DNA of 64,000 nucleotides from Phytobacter diazotrophicus (GTDB lineage: Bacteria; Pseudomonadota; Gammaproteobacteria; Enterobacterales; Enterobacteriaceae), in NCBI GenBank assembly GCA_004346725.1, contig SMDE01000002.1, positions 386,886 through 450,885 on the forward strand, in the 5' to 3' direction. The position numbers were made by a program, and so were the translations under genes. This document shows positions 8,945 to 16,747 of the stretch, piece after piece; position 1 is the stretch's first letter; each line of letters starts with the position of its first letter. The notes beneath the pieces were generated by a model, which worked only from the letters and a program-made list of their open reading frames with translations, had not been told where the DNA came from and did no database searches.

Positions 8945-9850
8945 TCACTTCCTCGCATACAGTAAACCATCCGGTTTGAGCGCATTAGCAATAGCATCAC
9001 TCACAGCCTGGTTAATGCTTTCCGTAATAGCGGCCTGAGCAGAGGCCAGATCCGCCATCGCCGCATCTTGTCGGGCTAGTGCTGCTTTTGTCGCTTCAAT
9101 AACAGCGTTAGCCGCCTGCTGGATTTTCTGCTGGATGGTGGGTTCACCGCTGGCGCTGACCTCACCCGTCACTTTGAAATGGTCAGCCCTGAACTCCACC
9201 GACTGCTGCTCGTCGCCAGTTGGTTTCTCAACGAACTGACCGCTGTCACGAACGGCAGCAATAACAGCGTCACGCAACGAATCTGAGAGGTGGAGCTTTG
9301 TCGGTACATTGTTGACAGCGACATTAAAAGCCACGGCCTGTGTATAGTTCAGCGCTTCGATTTTGTCGCACGCTGCATCCGATAACGGTTCCATCATGCG
9401 CAGATCAGACTTGGGGAATGCACCATTCAATGACCATTCAGCACGAATACTGCCATCTTTGATGACGGCATCATTGATGAACGTCTGACCGCTGAGGACT
9501 TTAAACACATCACTCTTACGGATTGAGTCCAGCACCTCATCAATGGTCGTCTGTAGCTCGGAAGCATCAATTGAAGTCTTGATTACCGACTCGCTTACAG
9601 AACGTGGTGGCCGCTTGCCAAATTTACTGTACACCAGATAGCTGATGGCGAACTCTTGCCCGGCAGGTGTGAGAAAGTTGAAGTGATGCTCACCACCGAA
9701 CGGCGTTACCGTGTCCTGCGTCTTCACGTAACCGAGTTCACGTAGTTCAGCAGTGCCAGACTTTGATGGCAAGTCACCATCCACCAGCGCGCCACGGAAG
9801 AATAGCGCGTGCAGGACATCACCAGCAGCGCCGGAAAGTTCTTTGCTCAT
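8945..9850 (-). CDS. Phage protein of unknown function, late operon
   Basis: A 301-residue protein that I do not recognise. Residues 1-70 look like a small winged-helix-type fold (GDVLHALFFRGALVDGDLPS, then TAELRELGYV). The C-terminal 70 residues are Ala/Gln-rich and helical, probably a coiled coil. The middle part has mixed strands and helices. It is preceded by two tandem terminators and a 110-bp gap, and it overlaps the glycosyltransferase start, so it probably opens that transcription unit. ATG 9850 has a nearby AAGGAAAC ribosome site. A role in controlling or partnering the glycosyltransferases is possible from position only. Confidence 0.75.
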   Translation of the reverse strand: MSKELSGAAGDVLHALFFRGALVDGDLPSKSGTAELRELGYVKTQDTVTPFGGEHHFNFLTPAGQEFAISYLVYSKFGKRPPRSVSESVIKTSIDASELQTTIDEVLDSIRKSDVFKVLSGQTFINDAVIKDGSIRAEWSLNGAFPKSDLRMMEPLSDAACDKIEALNYTQAVAFNVAVNNVPTKLHLSDSLRDAVIAAVRDSGQFVEKPTGDEQQSVEFRADHFKVTGEVSASGEPTIQQKIQQAANAVIEATKAALARQDAAMADLASAQAAITESINQAVSDAIANALKPDGLLYARK

Positions 9851-9961
9851 GGTTGTTTCCTTTTAGATATGAGCATGTCGCACAGGAAGACCGCCCGATA
9901 AAGCGGAATGCCCCAGACTCACTACTGAAAGATATCGTTAGGATGTGCGCGTGCGAGGCAC

Positions 9962-10029
9962 AATAAAAAAGCCACCAGTGGATACCAGTGGCTTTTTTAT
10001 TGAAATAAAAACCGCCTTCGGGCGGTTTT
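9962..10029 (-). terminator. Two tandem terminators after the DUF6932-like cassette
   Basis: Two strong hairpins stand in series. The one at 9971-9992 is a near-perfect inverted repeat flanked by six A and six T, so it can work in both directions. The one at 10007-10029 has an ACCGCC/GGCGGT stem with A and T flanks. Both lie directly after the stop of the 306-residue gene and separate it from the phage late genes. Confidence 0.85.
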
Positions 10030-10036
10030 CCCTTTA

Positions 10037-10957
10037 TTAATTAATACTATCTAAAGTATATCGGGTACTCACCAGCACATCATTCCTGTAGATGTCTGTT
10101 ACTAATAGTCGTGCATTCCAATCACGCCCTATAATGTTGTCCAAATCATTCGAATGGGACTCAAGAAATTGTTTAGTGATTTTACCACGAATAGGAGTAT
10201 CCCTTCCTTCTACTCGCAGTTCAAATCTTTTTTCGTACGGGACGACATACAGCCTTCCAAAAATAGTTGTTATTGTTTCATCAGAAAGTCTAACTCGATC
10301 CATTCTATTTTTGGCATAGAAAATCTTATCTAAACTTAGAATATATTCAGAACGATCATCAACAACTTTTAATGTCGCTTGAGACGAGTACAACTCCTCA
10401 TAAAATGAGCGAACATCATTTAACGTCCTGTCATCTAAGTCCTCAATTACCTCTTCAAAAACAGAGTCTTCCGGAGAGGACACTTTATTCAAGATATCGT
10501 TCACGTCCTCAACGACGTGCTTCAATTCCGTATCAACCTCTAAGAGACTATCCTTTGGCGCTTCTTCTAAAACAAACCCAAATGAGCCTCGAGCCACATC
10601 AGTGATTATTAGTTTAGCATTATTGCTATTTCTTACCGGTCCCCTTGAAGACAAAGTTCCGGACTCGAGAAAAGCATAGCGTTTATTAACGATAGACTGG
10701 AATTTATCAATAATGTTACTCGCAAAATGCGAATCAATTCCTTTTGATCCAAATACAGGCGCCCCGCCGAAAAACAACCCAACACTTGCGAAAGACGAAA
10801 CAGCATCATTAATAGTAGCTATTTTCTCCAGTAATTTTTCTCTTCGTTTAATAAACTGTCTAGCACCAACAGGATCCTCTACTGTACGCTCAGAAATGAG
10901 ATAATCAAGCGAAGCTACTTCCGCCTTAAGGGTGTCTAATTCAAGTTTTTTAATCAT
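10037..10957 (-). CDS. Partner protein of the DUF6932-like gene, unknown function
   Basis: A 306-residue, AT-rich gene whose ATG overlaps the TAA of the upstream gene (TAATG), with a GGGAGGG ribosome site. The N-terminal 60 residues are helical and charged, probably a coiled coil. A glycine-rich stretch GLFFGGAPVFGSKGID follows, and a segment LIITDVARGSFGFVLEE resembles an immunoglobulin- or beta-rich fold. The C-terminal 80 residues look like a small beta barrel (TIFGRLYVVPYEKRFELRVE, GKITKQFLE). I do not recognise the family. Tight coupling to a nucleotidyltransferase-like gene and insulation by terminators suggest a two-gene cargo system, possibly defensive or toxin-antitoxin-like. This is inference. 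Confidence 0.75.
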   Translation of the reverse strand: MIKKLELDTLKAEVASLDYLISERTVEDPVGARQFIKRREKLLEKIATINDAVSSFASVGLFFGGAPVFGSKGIDSHFASNIIDKFQSIVNKRYAFLESGTLSSRGPVRNSNNAKLIITDVARGSFGFVLEEAPKDSLLEVDTELKHVVEDVNDILNKVSSPEDSVFEEVIEDLDDRTLNDVRSFYEELYSSQATLKVVDDRSEYILSLDKIFYAKNRMDRVRLSDETITTIFGRLYVVPYEKRFELRVEGRDTPIRGKITKQFLESHSNDLDNIIGRDWNARLLVTDIYRNDVLVSTRYTLDSIN

Positions 10958-11562
10958 TATTCCCTCCCCCCTTGAGCAGCCAACAATTCGCTTTTAATAT
11001 TGCCCAGTATAGCTATAGCCTCCGAATCATCCACGTTTAAATCTACTTGTAAAATTCCTTTCCAAAGATTTTGCATTCTCGAATGGGAAAATAGATTGCA
11101 CCAATATGTGACTGCTGCAGCCAGAGTATGTGGTGCCTGGTTAAAATCAACGTAGTATGCATCGCACATGTAAACTTGCTTAGCGGTTTCAGATTCAAAC
11201 AAATCAGGGTGCAAATCCATAAGCTCAACAAAAGCACCTGCATCGATAAACTGCCCTTCTTCGTCTCTTGGTCGATAAGCGAATGTGATTAGATCAATGT
11301 CAGCGGGTGCTCTTCCACGAGTTCTTTCACAGTCTTCAACAAAACTTCCATCCAGCCATTGATAACCCATAACATTTAAGGAACGCATCTTTGAACGATA
11401 CTCAAAGAGGCCTTCTAAAATTGCAATTCTTTCCAAACTTATAGCAAATCTCTGCACCAACTCTAACATGGTGATTCGATAAGGTGCCTGCGCACTTGGA
11501 ATAGCGGGCTCTTCACCTACGAAAGGTGGAAGTACTCCCGAGACTGAAAACGGTGGAATCAA
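10957..11562 (-). CDS. Nucleotidyltransferase-like protein (DUF6932 type)
   Basis: A 201-residue protein with the N-terminal signature IPPFSVSGVLPPFVG and a core YQWLDGSFVEDCE followed by PADIDLITF. The GS motif and the D-x-D form the usual active-site pattern of the nucleotidyltransferase fold (MNT/Pol-beta type). No ATG exists upstream of residue 32. I take the TTG at 11562, which keeps the conserved N-terminus and follows a GGAG; an in-frame stop lies two codons upstream. It overlaps the next gene by TAATG. Base composition is lower in GC than the lysis genes beside it, which suggests separate acquisition. Function and partner substrate are unknown. Confidence 0.75.
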   Translation of the reverse strand: MIPPFSVSGVLPPFVGEEPAIPSAQAPYRITMLELVQRFAISLERIAILEGLFEYRSKMRSLNVMGYQWLDGSFVEDCERTRGRAPADIDLITFAYRPRDEEGQFIDAGAFVELMDLHPDLFESETAKQVYMCDAYYVDFNQAPHTLAAAVTYWCNLFSHSRMQNLWKGILQVDLNVDDSEAIAILGNIKSELLAAQGGRE

Positions 11563-11770
11563 CTGTTAGCACTCCAGCAAACAAGATTGGATCGATTTTA
11601 AAATGACTTAGGCCTAAACACAACCAACCACTGGTATTAGTGAACATTCAACGCTGGATTTATATCAGTGGATAGAACGCCGAAGGTTCTGGAGGTTCAC
11701 TTTCTAACAAACTCTAAAAAGTTCATGAAATTATGACAATCTTGGAAATGTAATCTTGCAAACAGAATCT
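11563..11770. other. AT-rich gap upstream of DUF6932-like cassette
   Basis: No convincing coding frame is present in these 208 bp. The stretch is AT-rich compared with the adjacent lysis genes and probably carries the promoter of the DUF6932-like pair on the minus strand. I could not fix the -35 and -10 boxes. Confidence 0.4.
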
Positions 11771-12298
11771 TCATTTTCGAGTAAGTTCAATTTTCCGAAT
11801 GCTTTCAAAGTTGTTGTTCCCCTTCTCGATTGCTGCCAGTAACGGATTAATCCAGAGCACAGCTTGGCAGTAAGTCATTGGGATGGTGGCAGCGGGACGA
11901 TTATCGGCTGCGTCAGATCTGTCGGTATCGGCGTGCATTGCGCTGGCACGTAAACGGTTCGCGTATTCGAGCAACCCACCAGCGACAGCAGCAGGAACAG
12001 GCAGATCACAGTTTTTTTCACTGCGTAATATCTCCCGGTATTTGATTACCGTTGTTTCGCTGTTCCCGGCCACAATTGCGTTTGCCCGCGCGGCGGTCTC
12101 AGCGGTTTTATTGAAGCGGTGGATATTGAATGCCTGAGTAGCTATTACCTGCCCCTGCAGAGCATTGTCTGACTTGAGTACGCGGTTTTCGCTCTCAGCA
12201 GTTGCGGCTTTGTCGCTGTAGTGAAATGCCGACCAGGACAGGCCACCGATGATGCTCAGAATAAAAGCGCCAATCACAATGAGGTACCGTGTTTTCAC
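11771..12298 (-). CDS. Inner-membrane spanin (Rz-like)
   Basis: A 175-residue protein with one N-terminal transmembrane segment (YLIVIGAFILSIIGGLSW, residues about 4-22) and a long helical periplasmic part (ENRVLKSDNALQGQVIATQ), as in Rz i-spanins that fuse inner and outer membranes in the last step of lysis. The GTG start at 12298 overlaps the endolysin stop (GTGA). A longer frame exists upstream but would overlap the endolysin. The outer-membrane partner Rz1 is encoded inside it in another frame at 11875-12021, which strongly supports the assignment. Confidence 0.88.
   Translation of the reverse strand: MKTRYLIVIGAFILSIIGGLSWSAFHYSDKAATAESENRVLKSDNALQGQVIATQAFNIHRFNKTAETAARANAIVAGNSETTVIKYREILRSEKNCDLPVPAAVAGGLLEYANRLRASAMHADTDRSDAADNRPAATIPMTYCQAVLWINPLLAAIEKGNNNFESIRKIELTRK
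11875..12021 (-). CDS. Outer-membrane spanin lipoprotein Rz1, nested in Rz
   Basis: A 48-codon frame wholly embedded in the Rz-like gene. It starts at GTG 12021 (KKTVICLFLLLSLVGC after the initiator), giving a lipoprotein signal with lipobox LVGC, so Cys17 would be acylated. The mature part is short and proline-rich (PAQCTPIPTDL, then VPLPPSQ at the end), the hallmark of Rz1 o-spanins. Nested Rz/Rz1 pairs are established for lambdoid phages. Together with Rz it would disrupt the outer membrane during lysis. Confidence 0.88.
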   Translation of the reverse strand: MKKTVICLFLLLSLVGCSNTRTVYVPAQCTPIPTDLTQPIIVPLPPSQ

Positions 12299-12831
12299 TG
12301 GTATTCCCCCCAGCACGTCAATGCACTTTCCTGATCCCGTCGCTCTACCTGCCCGTAACAGCCGTTCGCCTGGCCTTTGGTTAACCGGCAATCGCGGCCC
12401 CCGTCTTTAATCCACCAGCGGATTGCTTCACATGCACCTTTGCGGTCGCCAGCATTGATGCGCTGGTAGAACGTTGAGGGGAAGCATTTACCTGGCCCGA
12501 TGTTGTACGGACAAAATGAGGCAATACCTACTTTCTGCGGTTCTGTTAGCGGCACTTTGATATTTCGGTCTACCCATGCAAGTGCCTTATCGCGTTCAAT
12601 GGCGTTAACCTTCTTGCACAGTGCTTCCGTTGTACGCTGGCCTTTAACAACTGGCTTACCGTCAATAACCGTTACGCCGTGACACAGTGACCAGACGCCA
12701 CCAGGATCGACAACGGCCACCAGCGCGTTACCTTCTTTTTCGCTGATGAACTGATCAAACAGTACCGGCGCTGATGCCCCCGCGGCGATGAGTGCAAGCA
12801 TTGCTGCACTAAGCTTTGCTTTCTGCCCCAT
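12295..12831 (-). CDS. SAR endolysin (R21-type lysozyme)
   Basis: A 178-residue muramidase of glycoside hydrolase family 24. The N-terminus is a weakly hydrophobic signal-anchor-release segment rich in Ala and Gly (AAMLALIAAGASAPVLF), so it can be exported by Sec and tethered inactive until the membrane is depolarised. The catalytic Glu lies in FISEKEGN, and the downstream VWSLCHGVT and Cys residues fit the R21 type, where thiol changes accompany activation. ATG 12831 overlaps the holin stop; a GTG one codon earlier is the alternative. It pairs with the pinholin upstream, as in phage 21. Confidence 0.94.
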   Translation of the reverse strand: MGQKAKLSAAMLALIAAGASAPVLFDQFISEKEGNALVAVVDPGGVWSLCHGVTVIDGKPVVKGQRTTEALCKKVNAIERDKALAWVDRNIKVPLTEPQKVGIASFCPYNIGPGKCFPSTFYQRINAGDRKGACEAIRWWIKDGGRDCRLTKGQANGCYGQVERRDQESALTCWGEYQ

Positions 12832-13046
12832 CACTCACCCCTGGCGGCCTTACGCCGATCCTCTTTGATTTTGAAATACAGATTGGTCAGATACGTCAGC
12901 AGACCAAAAAGAATACTTGCGAGAACACCTAACGCTGCCCATTGCGAGGGCGAGACTTTATCCAGTAGCTGGAGCACCCAGAACCCTCCGTTTGCTCCGG
13001 CAAAACCGTAGCTCACACCAGTTGTGATTTTGTCCATTCGATACAT
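12831..13046 (-). CDS. Pinholin (P21 S-type) with dual start
   Basis: At 71 residues it has the same length as the phage 21 S protein, and the C-terminal half ([20 protein letters not shown], then [15 protein letters not shown]) is very close to it as I remember the family. It has two transmembrane segments. The N-terminus MYRMDK provides two starts: ATG 13046, giving a 71-residue form with an extra Arg that should act as antiholin, and ATG 13037, giving the 68-residue pinholin. A GGAGG site precedes the first ATG. It makes small holes that depolarise the membrane and release the SAR endolysin encoded next. Confidence 0.93.
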   Translation of the reverse strand: MYRMDKITTGVSYGFAGANGGFWVLQLLDKVSPSQWAALGVLASILFGLLTYLTNLYFKIKEDRRKAARGE

Positions 13047-13161
13047 ACTCCACCTCCACGTTTGGGAAGTGCTGTGCGTGATTGATAAAAGGAGGGATCT
13101 GGCCTTCGGACGCTTTCGTGAAAAGTGAAAGTTGCGTGTGATATTTCCGAGACCAGAAACA

Positions 13162-13188
13162 GAAAAGCCCCGACGAATGTCGAGGCTT
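13162..13188 (-). terminator. Terminator after the 130-residue gene
   Basis: An imperfect GC hairpin (AGCCTCGAC/GTCGGGGCT on the minus strand) followed by a T-rich stretch lies just after the stop of the 13212-13604 gene and upstream of the holin. It would keep that gene transcriptionally apart from the lysis genes unless antiterminated. Confidence 0.7.
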
Positions 13189-13211
13189 CAATAGTGTACT
13201 TACTTTTTAAA

Positions 13212-13604
13212 CTAACCGAGGGAAAGACACCATTCCCTCACGACATTATTCATCCCAGAGAAATGACGCGATTGTTGCTCTCTATCTGACGTTACATGAA
13301 AACGCTTAAAGCAATTAAACGCTTCCTCAGTCCAATCCACATCAAGCCCTGCGCTTTCCATCCACTCAGAATATCCATGGGCTGGTTTTGGTGTAGCAGC
13401 ATTAACTATTAATGAGTTGAGCAAGGGATATTGATTTTCATAACAGAACTGCCCAAGAGCGCCAGCATAAAACCCTACTGTGTTATGACTAAAACCAAAT
13501 ATATTTTCTAATTCATAATAGGGGATGAAACGTTTGTGCTTGGCAGCATTAACCATATAACGGAAAAAAACATTAAAAACCTCGGGATTGAGTTCTGTCG
13601 CCAT
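13212..13604 (-). CDS. Unknown 130-residue cargo protein
   Basis: A 130-residue protein with no family I recognise. It contains FNVFFRYMVNAAKHKRFIPY, ELENIFGFSHNTVGFYAGAL and a conserved-looking C-terminal SRHFSGMNNVVREWCLSL. Aromatic residues are frequent, and the first half reads like a helical DNA- or RNA-binding fold (FGFSHNTVGFY). It lies between the antiterminator and the lysis genes, bounded by its own terminator, a position used for morons in lambdoid phages. ATG 13604 has a nearby AGGATC. I see no signal peptide or membrane segment. Confidence 0.65.
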   Translation of the reverse strand: MATELNPEVFNVFFRYMVNAAKHKRFIPYYELENIFGFSHNTVGFYAGALGQFCYENQYPLLNSLIVNAATPKPAHGYSEWMESAGLDVDWTEEAFNCFKRFHVTSDREQQSRHFSGMNNVVREWCLSLG

Positions 13605-14137
13605 GAGATCCTCTTTAATAAATGGAGTGGCGTGTCGGAAGGTGTCATCTATGGCTTAACGCAGCATAAACCTCACCCCGCTTTAAGTAGTGAACATACG
13701 AAGTCCACCCTTAATATCGATTATACACAAAAGCTATAACATAACAAACATCGAATAGAATGTGTTCGGAATTAGTCAGCCAGAAAACCGTCGGTCAGTA
13801 ATCGACTAAGTGTTTCAGATGCTAAACTCGAAGGAAAACTTCGCATAAAGAATCGGGACATCACATTGAACTTGGCCTACAAGATTAAAGCTCCCGATAT
13901 CCCTGATACTATGACAGGGGTATTCGTGTAATGCACTTCGTGAATATCCCTGCTCTGTATCACTGGAAAGCAAAAAAAACCACCGAAGCGAGGCTTAGAA
14001 TTTGCTTTAAGTTTGTGTCTGAGTGACCATCCTTAACAGATTACCTAAAAAAATGCGGACCGCGATAGAGATTTTTTATAAAAATAAAGTTAAATTAGAA
14101 CCATAATGGATATGATCTATAACGGGTTGAGATACAA
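13605..14137. other. 533-bp gap between the 130-residue gene and the TIR gene
   Basis: No credible gene is visible. The stretch contains an interrupted inverted repeat around 13918-13952 (GGGTATTC and GAATATCCC) and a long AT-rich segment from about 14075 to 14130 just before the TIR gene, likely its promoter. The promoter of the minus-strand 130-residue gene, and possibly the Q-dependent late promoter, should also be here, but I cannot assign boxes. Confidence 0.4.
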
Positions 14138-14935
14138 ATGAAAATATTTATCAGTTGGTCTGGAAACCGGAGCAAGGCTGTTGCAGAATTGTTCAGTGAG
14201 TGGTTGAAATGCGTCATACAAGCTTCGGAACCCTGGATTTCCACCAGAGATATTGACCGTGGTGCTACTTGGTATTCCGAAATAAATGACACTTTAAGGG
14301 ATGTATCTGTAGGTGTTATTTTTTTAACAATGGAAAATAAAGATAACCCATGGATACTATTCGAAACAGGAGGATTGGCAAAAGGTTTATCGTCAAATCG
14401 AGTTTGTACATTTCTAATTGATTTAAAACCCAGTGACTTGCATGATCCCTTGGCACAATTTAATCATACAATCCCCACGAAGGACGCCCTCTGGGCGTTA
14501 ATAAAAACAATTAATGCCAGTATTACTGAAATACCACTACCAGAGAAAGTACTCGACAAAGTATTTCAGACCTACTGGCCACAATTTGAAAAAGGTTTTG
14601 CACAATCATTATCTGACAATCCAATCGGTGAAGCGATCCCACCTCGCTCAGAAGAAGATATCCTCTCAGAAATTTTGAACAATACTAGAACACTGACTCA
14701 GAAAATAAGAAAACTTGAAGAAGAAGTTTTCATAAAAAATGAAAGCATTGCAAAAAACCTCATAAGTGAATCATTTGAATCAGAACTCATGAGTAACAAT
14801 GATGTATCCATCAGTAGTACTGAAACTGATTCAGTTCTAACGAGAGTTGTTCGTAGACCTGATGGAAGAATTATAAAAACATACATAAAACCCCCAAGAT
14901 CTAAACCGGGCTCTAAACTTGGCGGTGAAAATTAA
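14138..14935 (+). CDS. TIR-domain protein, prophage cargo
   Basis: A 265-residue protein with an N-terminal TIR-like domain (residues 1 to about 135): KIFISWSGNRSKAVAELFSE as strand A and box 1, ISTRDIDRGATWYSEI as the BB-loop region, SVGVIFLTMEN, then NPWILFETGGLAKG. W72 and E76 form the WxxxE pattern that contains the catalytic Glu in NAD-cleaving TIR domains. Residues about 170-210 are a coiled coil (ILNNTRTLTQKIRKLEEEV), and the tail is Ser/Lys-rich. It reads against the surrounding late genes, is AT-rich, and ends in a bidirectional hairpin. An abortive-infection NADase or nucleotide-sensing role is likely from the family but unproven. Confidence 0.85.
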   Translation: MKIFISWSGNRSKAVAELFSEWLKCVIQASEPWISTRDIDRGATWYSEINDTLRDVSVGVIFLTMENKDNPWILFETGGLAKGLSSNRVCTFLIDLKPSDLHDPLAQFNHTIPTKDALWALIKTINASITEIPLPEKVLDKVFQTYWPQFEKGFAQSLSDNPIGEAIPPRSEEDILSEILNNTRTLTQKIRKLEEEVFIKNESIAKNLISESFESELMSNNDVSISSTETDSVLTRVVRRPDGRIIKTYIKPPRSKPGSKLGGEN

Positions 14936-14947
14936 TATCTAAGTTCG

Positions 14948-14973
14948 TTTAAGCGGCACACATGCCGCTTAAA
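14948..14973. terminator. Bidirectional hairpin between TIR gene and Q
   Basis: A perfect 11-bp inverted repeat (TTTAAGCGGCA and its complement) with a 4-base loop sits between the convergent TIR and antiterminator genes and can terminate both. Confidence 0.8.
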
Positions 14974-14981
14974 TGACCCCA

Positions 14982-15347
14982 CTAATTATCCATCTCTAAT
15001 TTCACATTTAGCATGGACAAGCAACCATCAATGAATCCCTCAGCTAATTGAATTTCTATTCGTATCTGTTTTTCACTCTTCTTTCGGTTTTTTGCCATCT
15101 GTCTTTTTGGGATCATGAAGACGTAATGGCCCACAAGGAGGTTGTAATCGTAGGGCTTACGTTTAATCAATCGTGACATGCAACTTTCGATAATAAGACC
15201 GTCATTATCTGAACACATGATTCGTGTTTTGCCGGACTGGGGTAATAGTCCTTTAAAACCTGCTGCAATAGGAGAAAAGTCTATATTGCATGAGTCATTT
15301 GCAGCCCAAGCCCCCCATAATTCCAGTACTCTTTGAATGTCGCGCAT
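14982..15347 (-). CDS. Antitermination protein Q
   Basis: A 121-residue homologue of the short phage antiterminator Q family. The opening MRDIQRVLELWGAWAANDSC followed by FSPIAAGFKGLLPQSGKTR is diagnostic, as is the later GHYVFMIPKRQMAKN. Q loads onto RNA polymerase at the late promoter and lets it read through terminators, here including those among the lysis and head genes. It is the last early gene on the minus strand, downstream of the DUF968 gene. In this prophage three cargo genes intervene between Q and the lysis cassette. Confidence 0.92.
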   Translation of the reverse strand: MRDIQRVLELWGAWAANDSCNIDFSPIAAGFKGLLPQSGKTRIMCSDNDGLIIESCMSRLIKRKPYDYNLLVGHYVFMIPKRQMAKNRKKSEKQIRIEIQLAEGFIDGCLSMLNVKLEMDN

Positions 15348-15362
15348 AGTCTTCTCCAGATG

Positions 15363-16388
15363 TCAGGCCAGAACGCCGAGCGCAAAGGCACGGTCCAGCA
15401 GTTTGATAATGAGTTCAGGTTGTGTGCCGTACTGGCGCTCGAACGCCGCCGGGCTGCTGTGAAGCTCGGTATGGTGTTTTCTACAGAGCGGAATGGTGAA
15501 CGCGTCGTGAGCTTTGGTCGCCATGCCACCCTGTCCCCAGCCAATCAGATGATGGGCATCATCGGCGGGGTTGCCGCAGCACGTGCACGGTTGGGTCTTC
15601 ACCCAGGCCAGGAAATTTGGATTTACCCAGCGGGTGCGTTTTGGCCGTGCATAAAGCGTCTGCGGTGCGACAGGATCAACCACAACAGAAACAACCGACT
15701 TCTTGGCTGGTGGTTGGGGTAGCGCCGCCTTTTTCACTCTCTCCGCCAATACGCTGGTGGTCGGTAGCGACGGGACGATATCGGATTCGCGCATGACAGA
15801 CGGCAGCTCATCAACCGGCAATCCCAACGCCCGGCGGGCTACGCCTTCCGGTATAGCGCCAGTGACTCCCCGGCGAACCGCCCACCAGCAGAGTTCTGGC
15901 AGCGTCAATTCGTGGTCATCGTTAAACCGAAGCGCCCCACGAACGGAGCGAAGAACCCAGGCTGTTATGTTGGCAGAAACGATTGCATCCAGTTCTTTGC
16001 TGGCCGCTTCATGCATCTGGTTGTCACAGTGCCAGCAAAGCAGCGCAGCACCACCTGCATGGCGATGGATAACCAGCTCTTTGTGGTGATAAGTCGAGTG
16101 TGTCCACTGGCAATTTTTGCCGCGGCGGCGCAGCCAGTCTTCGAGGCTGTTAATACCACCAGCAGCGCTGACCACAAGCTGATGGGTGAAAAACGGCAGC
16201 AGCACCGGGTCTTCACCCAAGGGCTGACGAATTGCCGGTATTGCGCCGCTGGGCAAAGAAGCCATATTGTCCGGCTGGCGCTCGACCAGTACGCGACCAG
16301 AAGTGAAGAGATGCATTAGCTCTTTGCCGGGGCGCAGCAGCACCACGCCCATTTCGCGGGCAATATCCGGTTTCAGCAAGGCGCGCAT
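15363..16388 (-). CDS. DUF968 phage protein with HNH-like zinc motif
   Basis: A 341-residue protein of the lambdoid DUF968 family, usually found next to rusA and Q. The N-terminal part (MRALLKPDIAREMGVVLLRP) and a His-rich middle (LCWHCDNQMHEA) are typical. The C-terminal 90 residues contain CTCCGNPADDAHHLIGWG and LCRKHHTELH, a zinc-binding HNH-like nuclease motif. ATG 16388 is chosen over a longer frame because it overlaps the rusA end by 16 bp and matches family length. A role in recombination or DNA processing with RusA is inference from its neighbours. Confidence 0.88.
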   Translation of the reverse strand: MRALLKPDIAREMGVVLLRPGKELMHLFTSGRVLVERQPDNMASLPSGAIPAIRQPLGEDPVLLPFFTHQLVVSAAGGINSLEDWLRRRGKNCQWTHSTYHHKELVIHRHAGGAALLCWHCDNQMHEAASKELDAIVSANITAWVLRSVRGALRFNDDHELTLPELCWWAVRRGVTGAIPEGVARRALGLPVDELPSVMRESDIVPSLPTTSVLAERVKKAALPQPPAKKSVVSVVVDPVAPQTLYARPKRTRWVNPNFLAWVKTQPCTCCGNPADDAHHLIGWGQGGMATKAHDAFTIPLCRKHHTELHSSPAAFERQYGTQPELIIKLLDRAFALGVLA

Positions 16389-16747
16389 GCCGCCTCCCGG
16401 ATTATGATTTGCCCGAACTCGCCCCACACTTTGGTTATGCGGCAATCCCAGATGTGCGCATCATCAGCAAAGATGGCGTCCATTAACGCTTTCAGCATGT
16501 TGTCGCAGTCAGGCTTAGCCTGGTGTGGCTGGCCGTTATGTTGCTGGCGTTTATTTTTGCTCCAACTGGCGGGCATAGGCAGGACAAACGTAATATGCGC
16601 GCCGGACTCAGGCAGAACTACACCACGTAGCCGCACCTCATCGCAGAACGCACGGTAGCGCATAACCTCAGGGCGCTTTTTCCACTTGTCGGCACGTGTC
16701 ATGCGGGGTTTGCCCATCGGTATTATCGGGTAAATTTGCACGCTCAT
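16373..16747 (-). CDS. rusA: RusA-type Holliday junction resolvase
   Basis: A 124-residue protein of the RusA family, which cleaves four-way DNA junctions in phage recombination. PMGKPRMTRADKWKKR lies near residue 12. The catalytic aspartates are in AKPDCDNMLKALMDAIFADD (about residues 78-97), including the paired D that binds metal. The ATG at 16747 overlaps the upstream stop (ATGA). The length matches E. coli RusA (about 120). It is co-transcribed with the DUF968 gene and Q. Confidence 0.94.
   Translation of the reverse strand: MSVQIYPIIPMGKPRMTRADKWKKRPEVMRYRAFCDEVRLRGVVLPESGAHITFVLPMPASWSKNKRQQHNGQPHQAKPDCDNMLKALMDAIFADDAHIWDCRITKVWGEFGQIIIREAACAPC

Noticed and set aside
13047..13211. 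A 77-codon minus-strand frame (12958-13191) ahead of the holin
   Set aside because: It overlaps the holin start and the terminator, has no ribosome site, and its sequence looks like out-of-frame translation.
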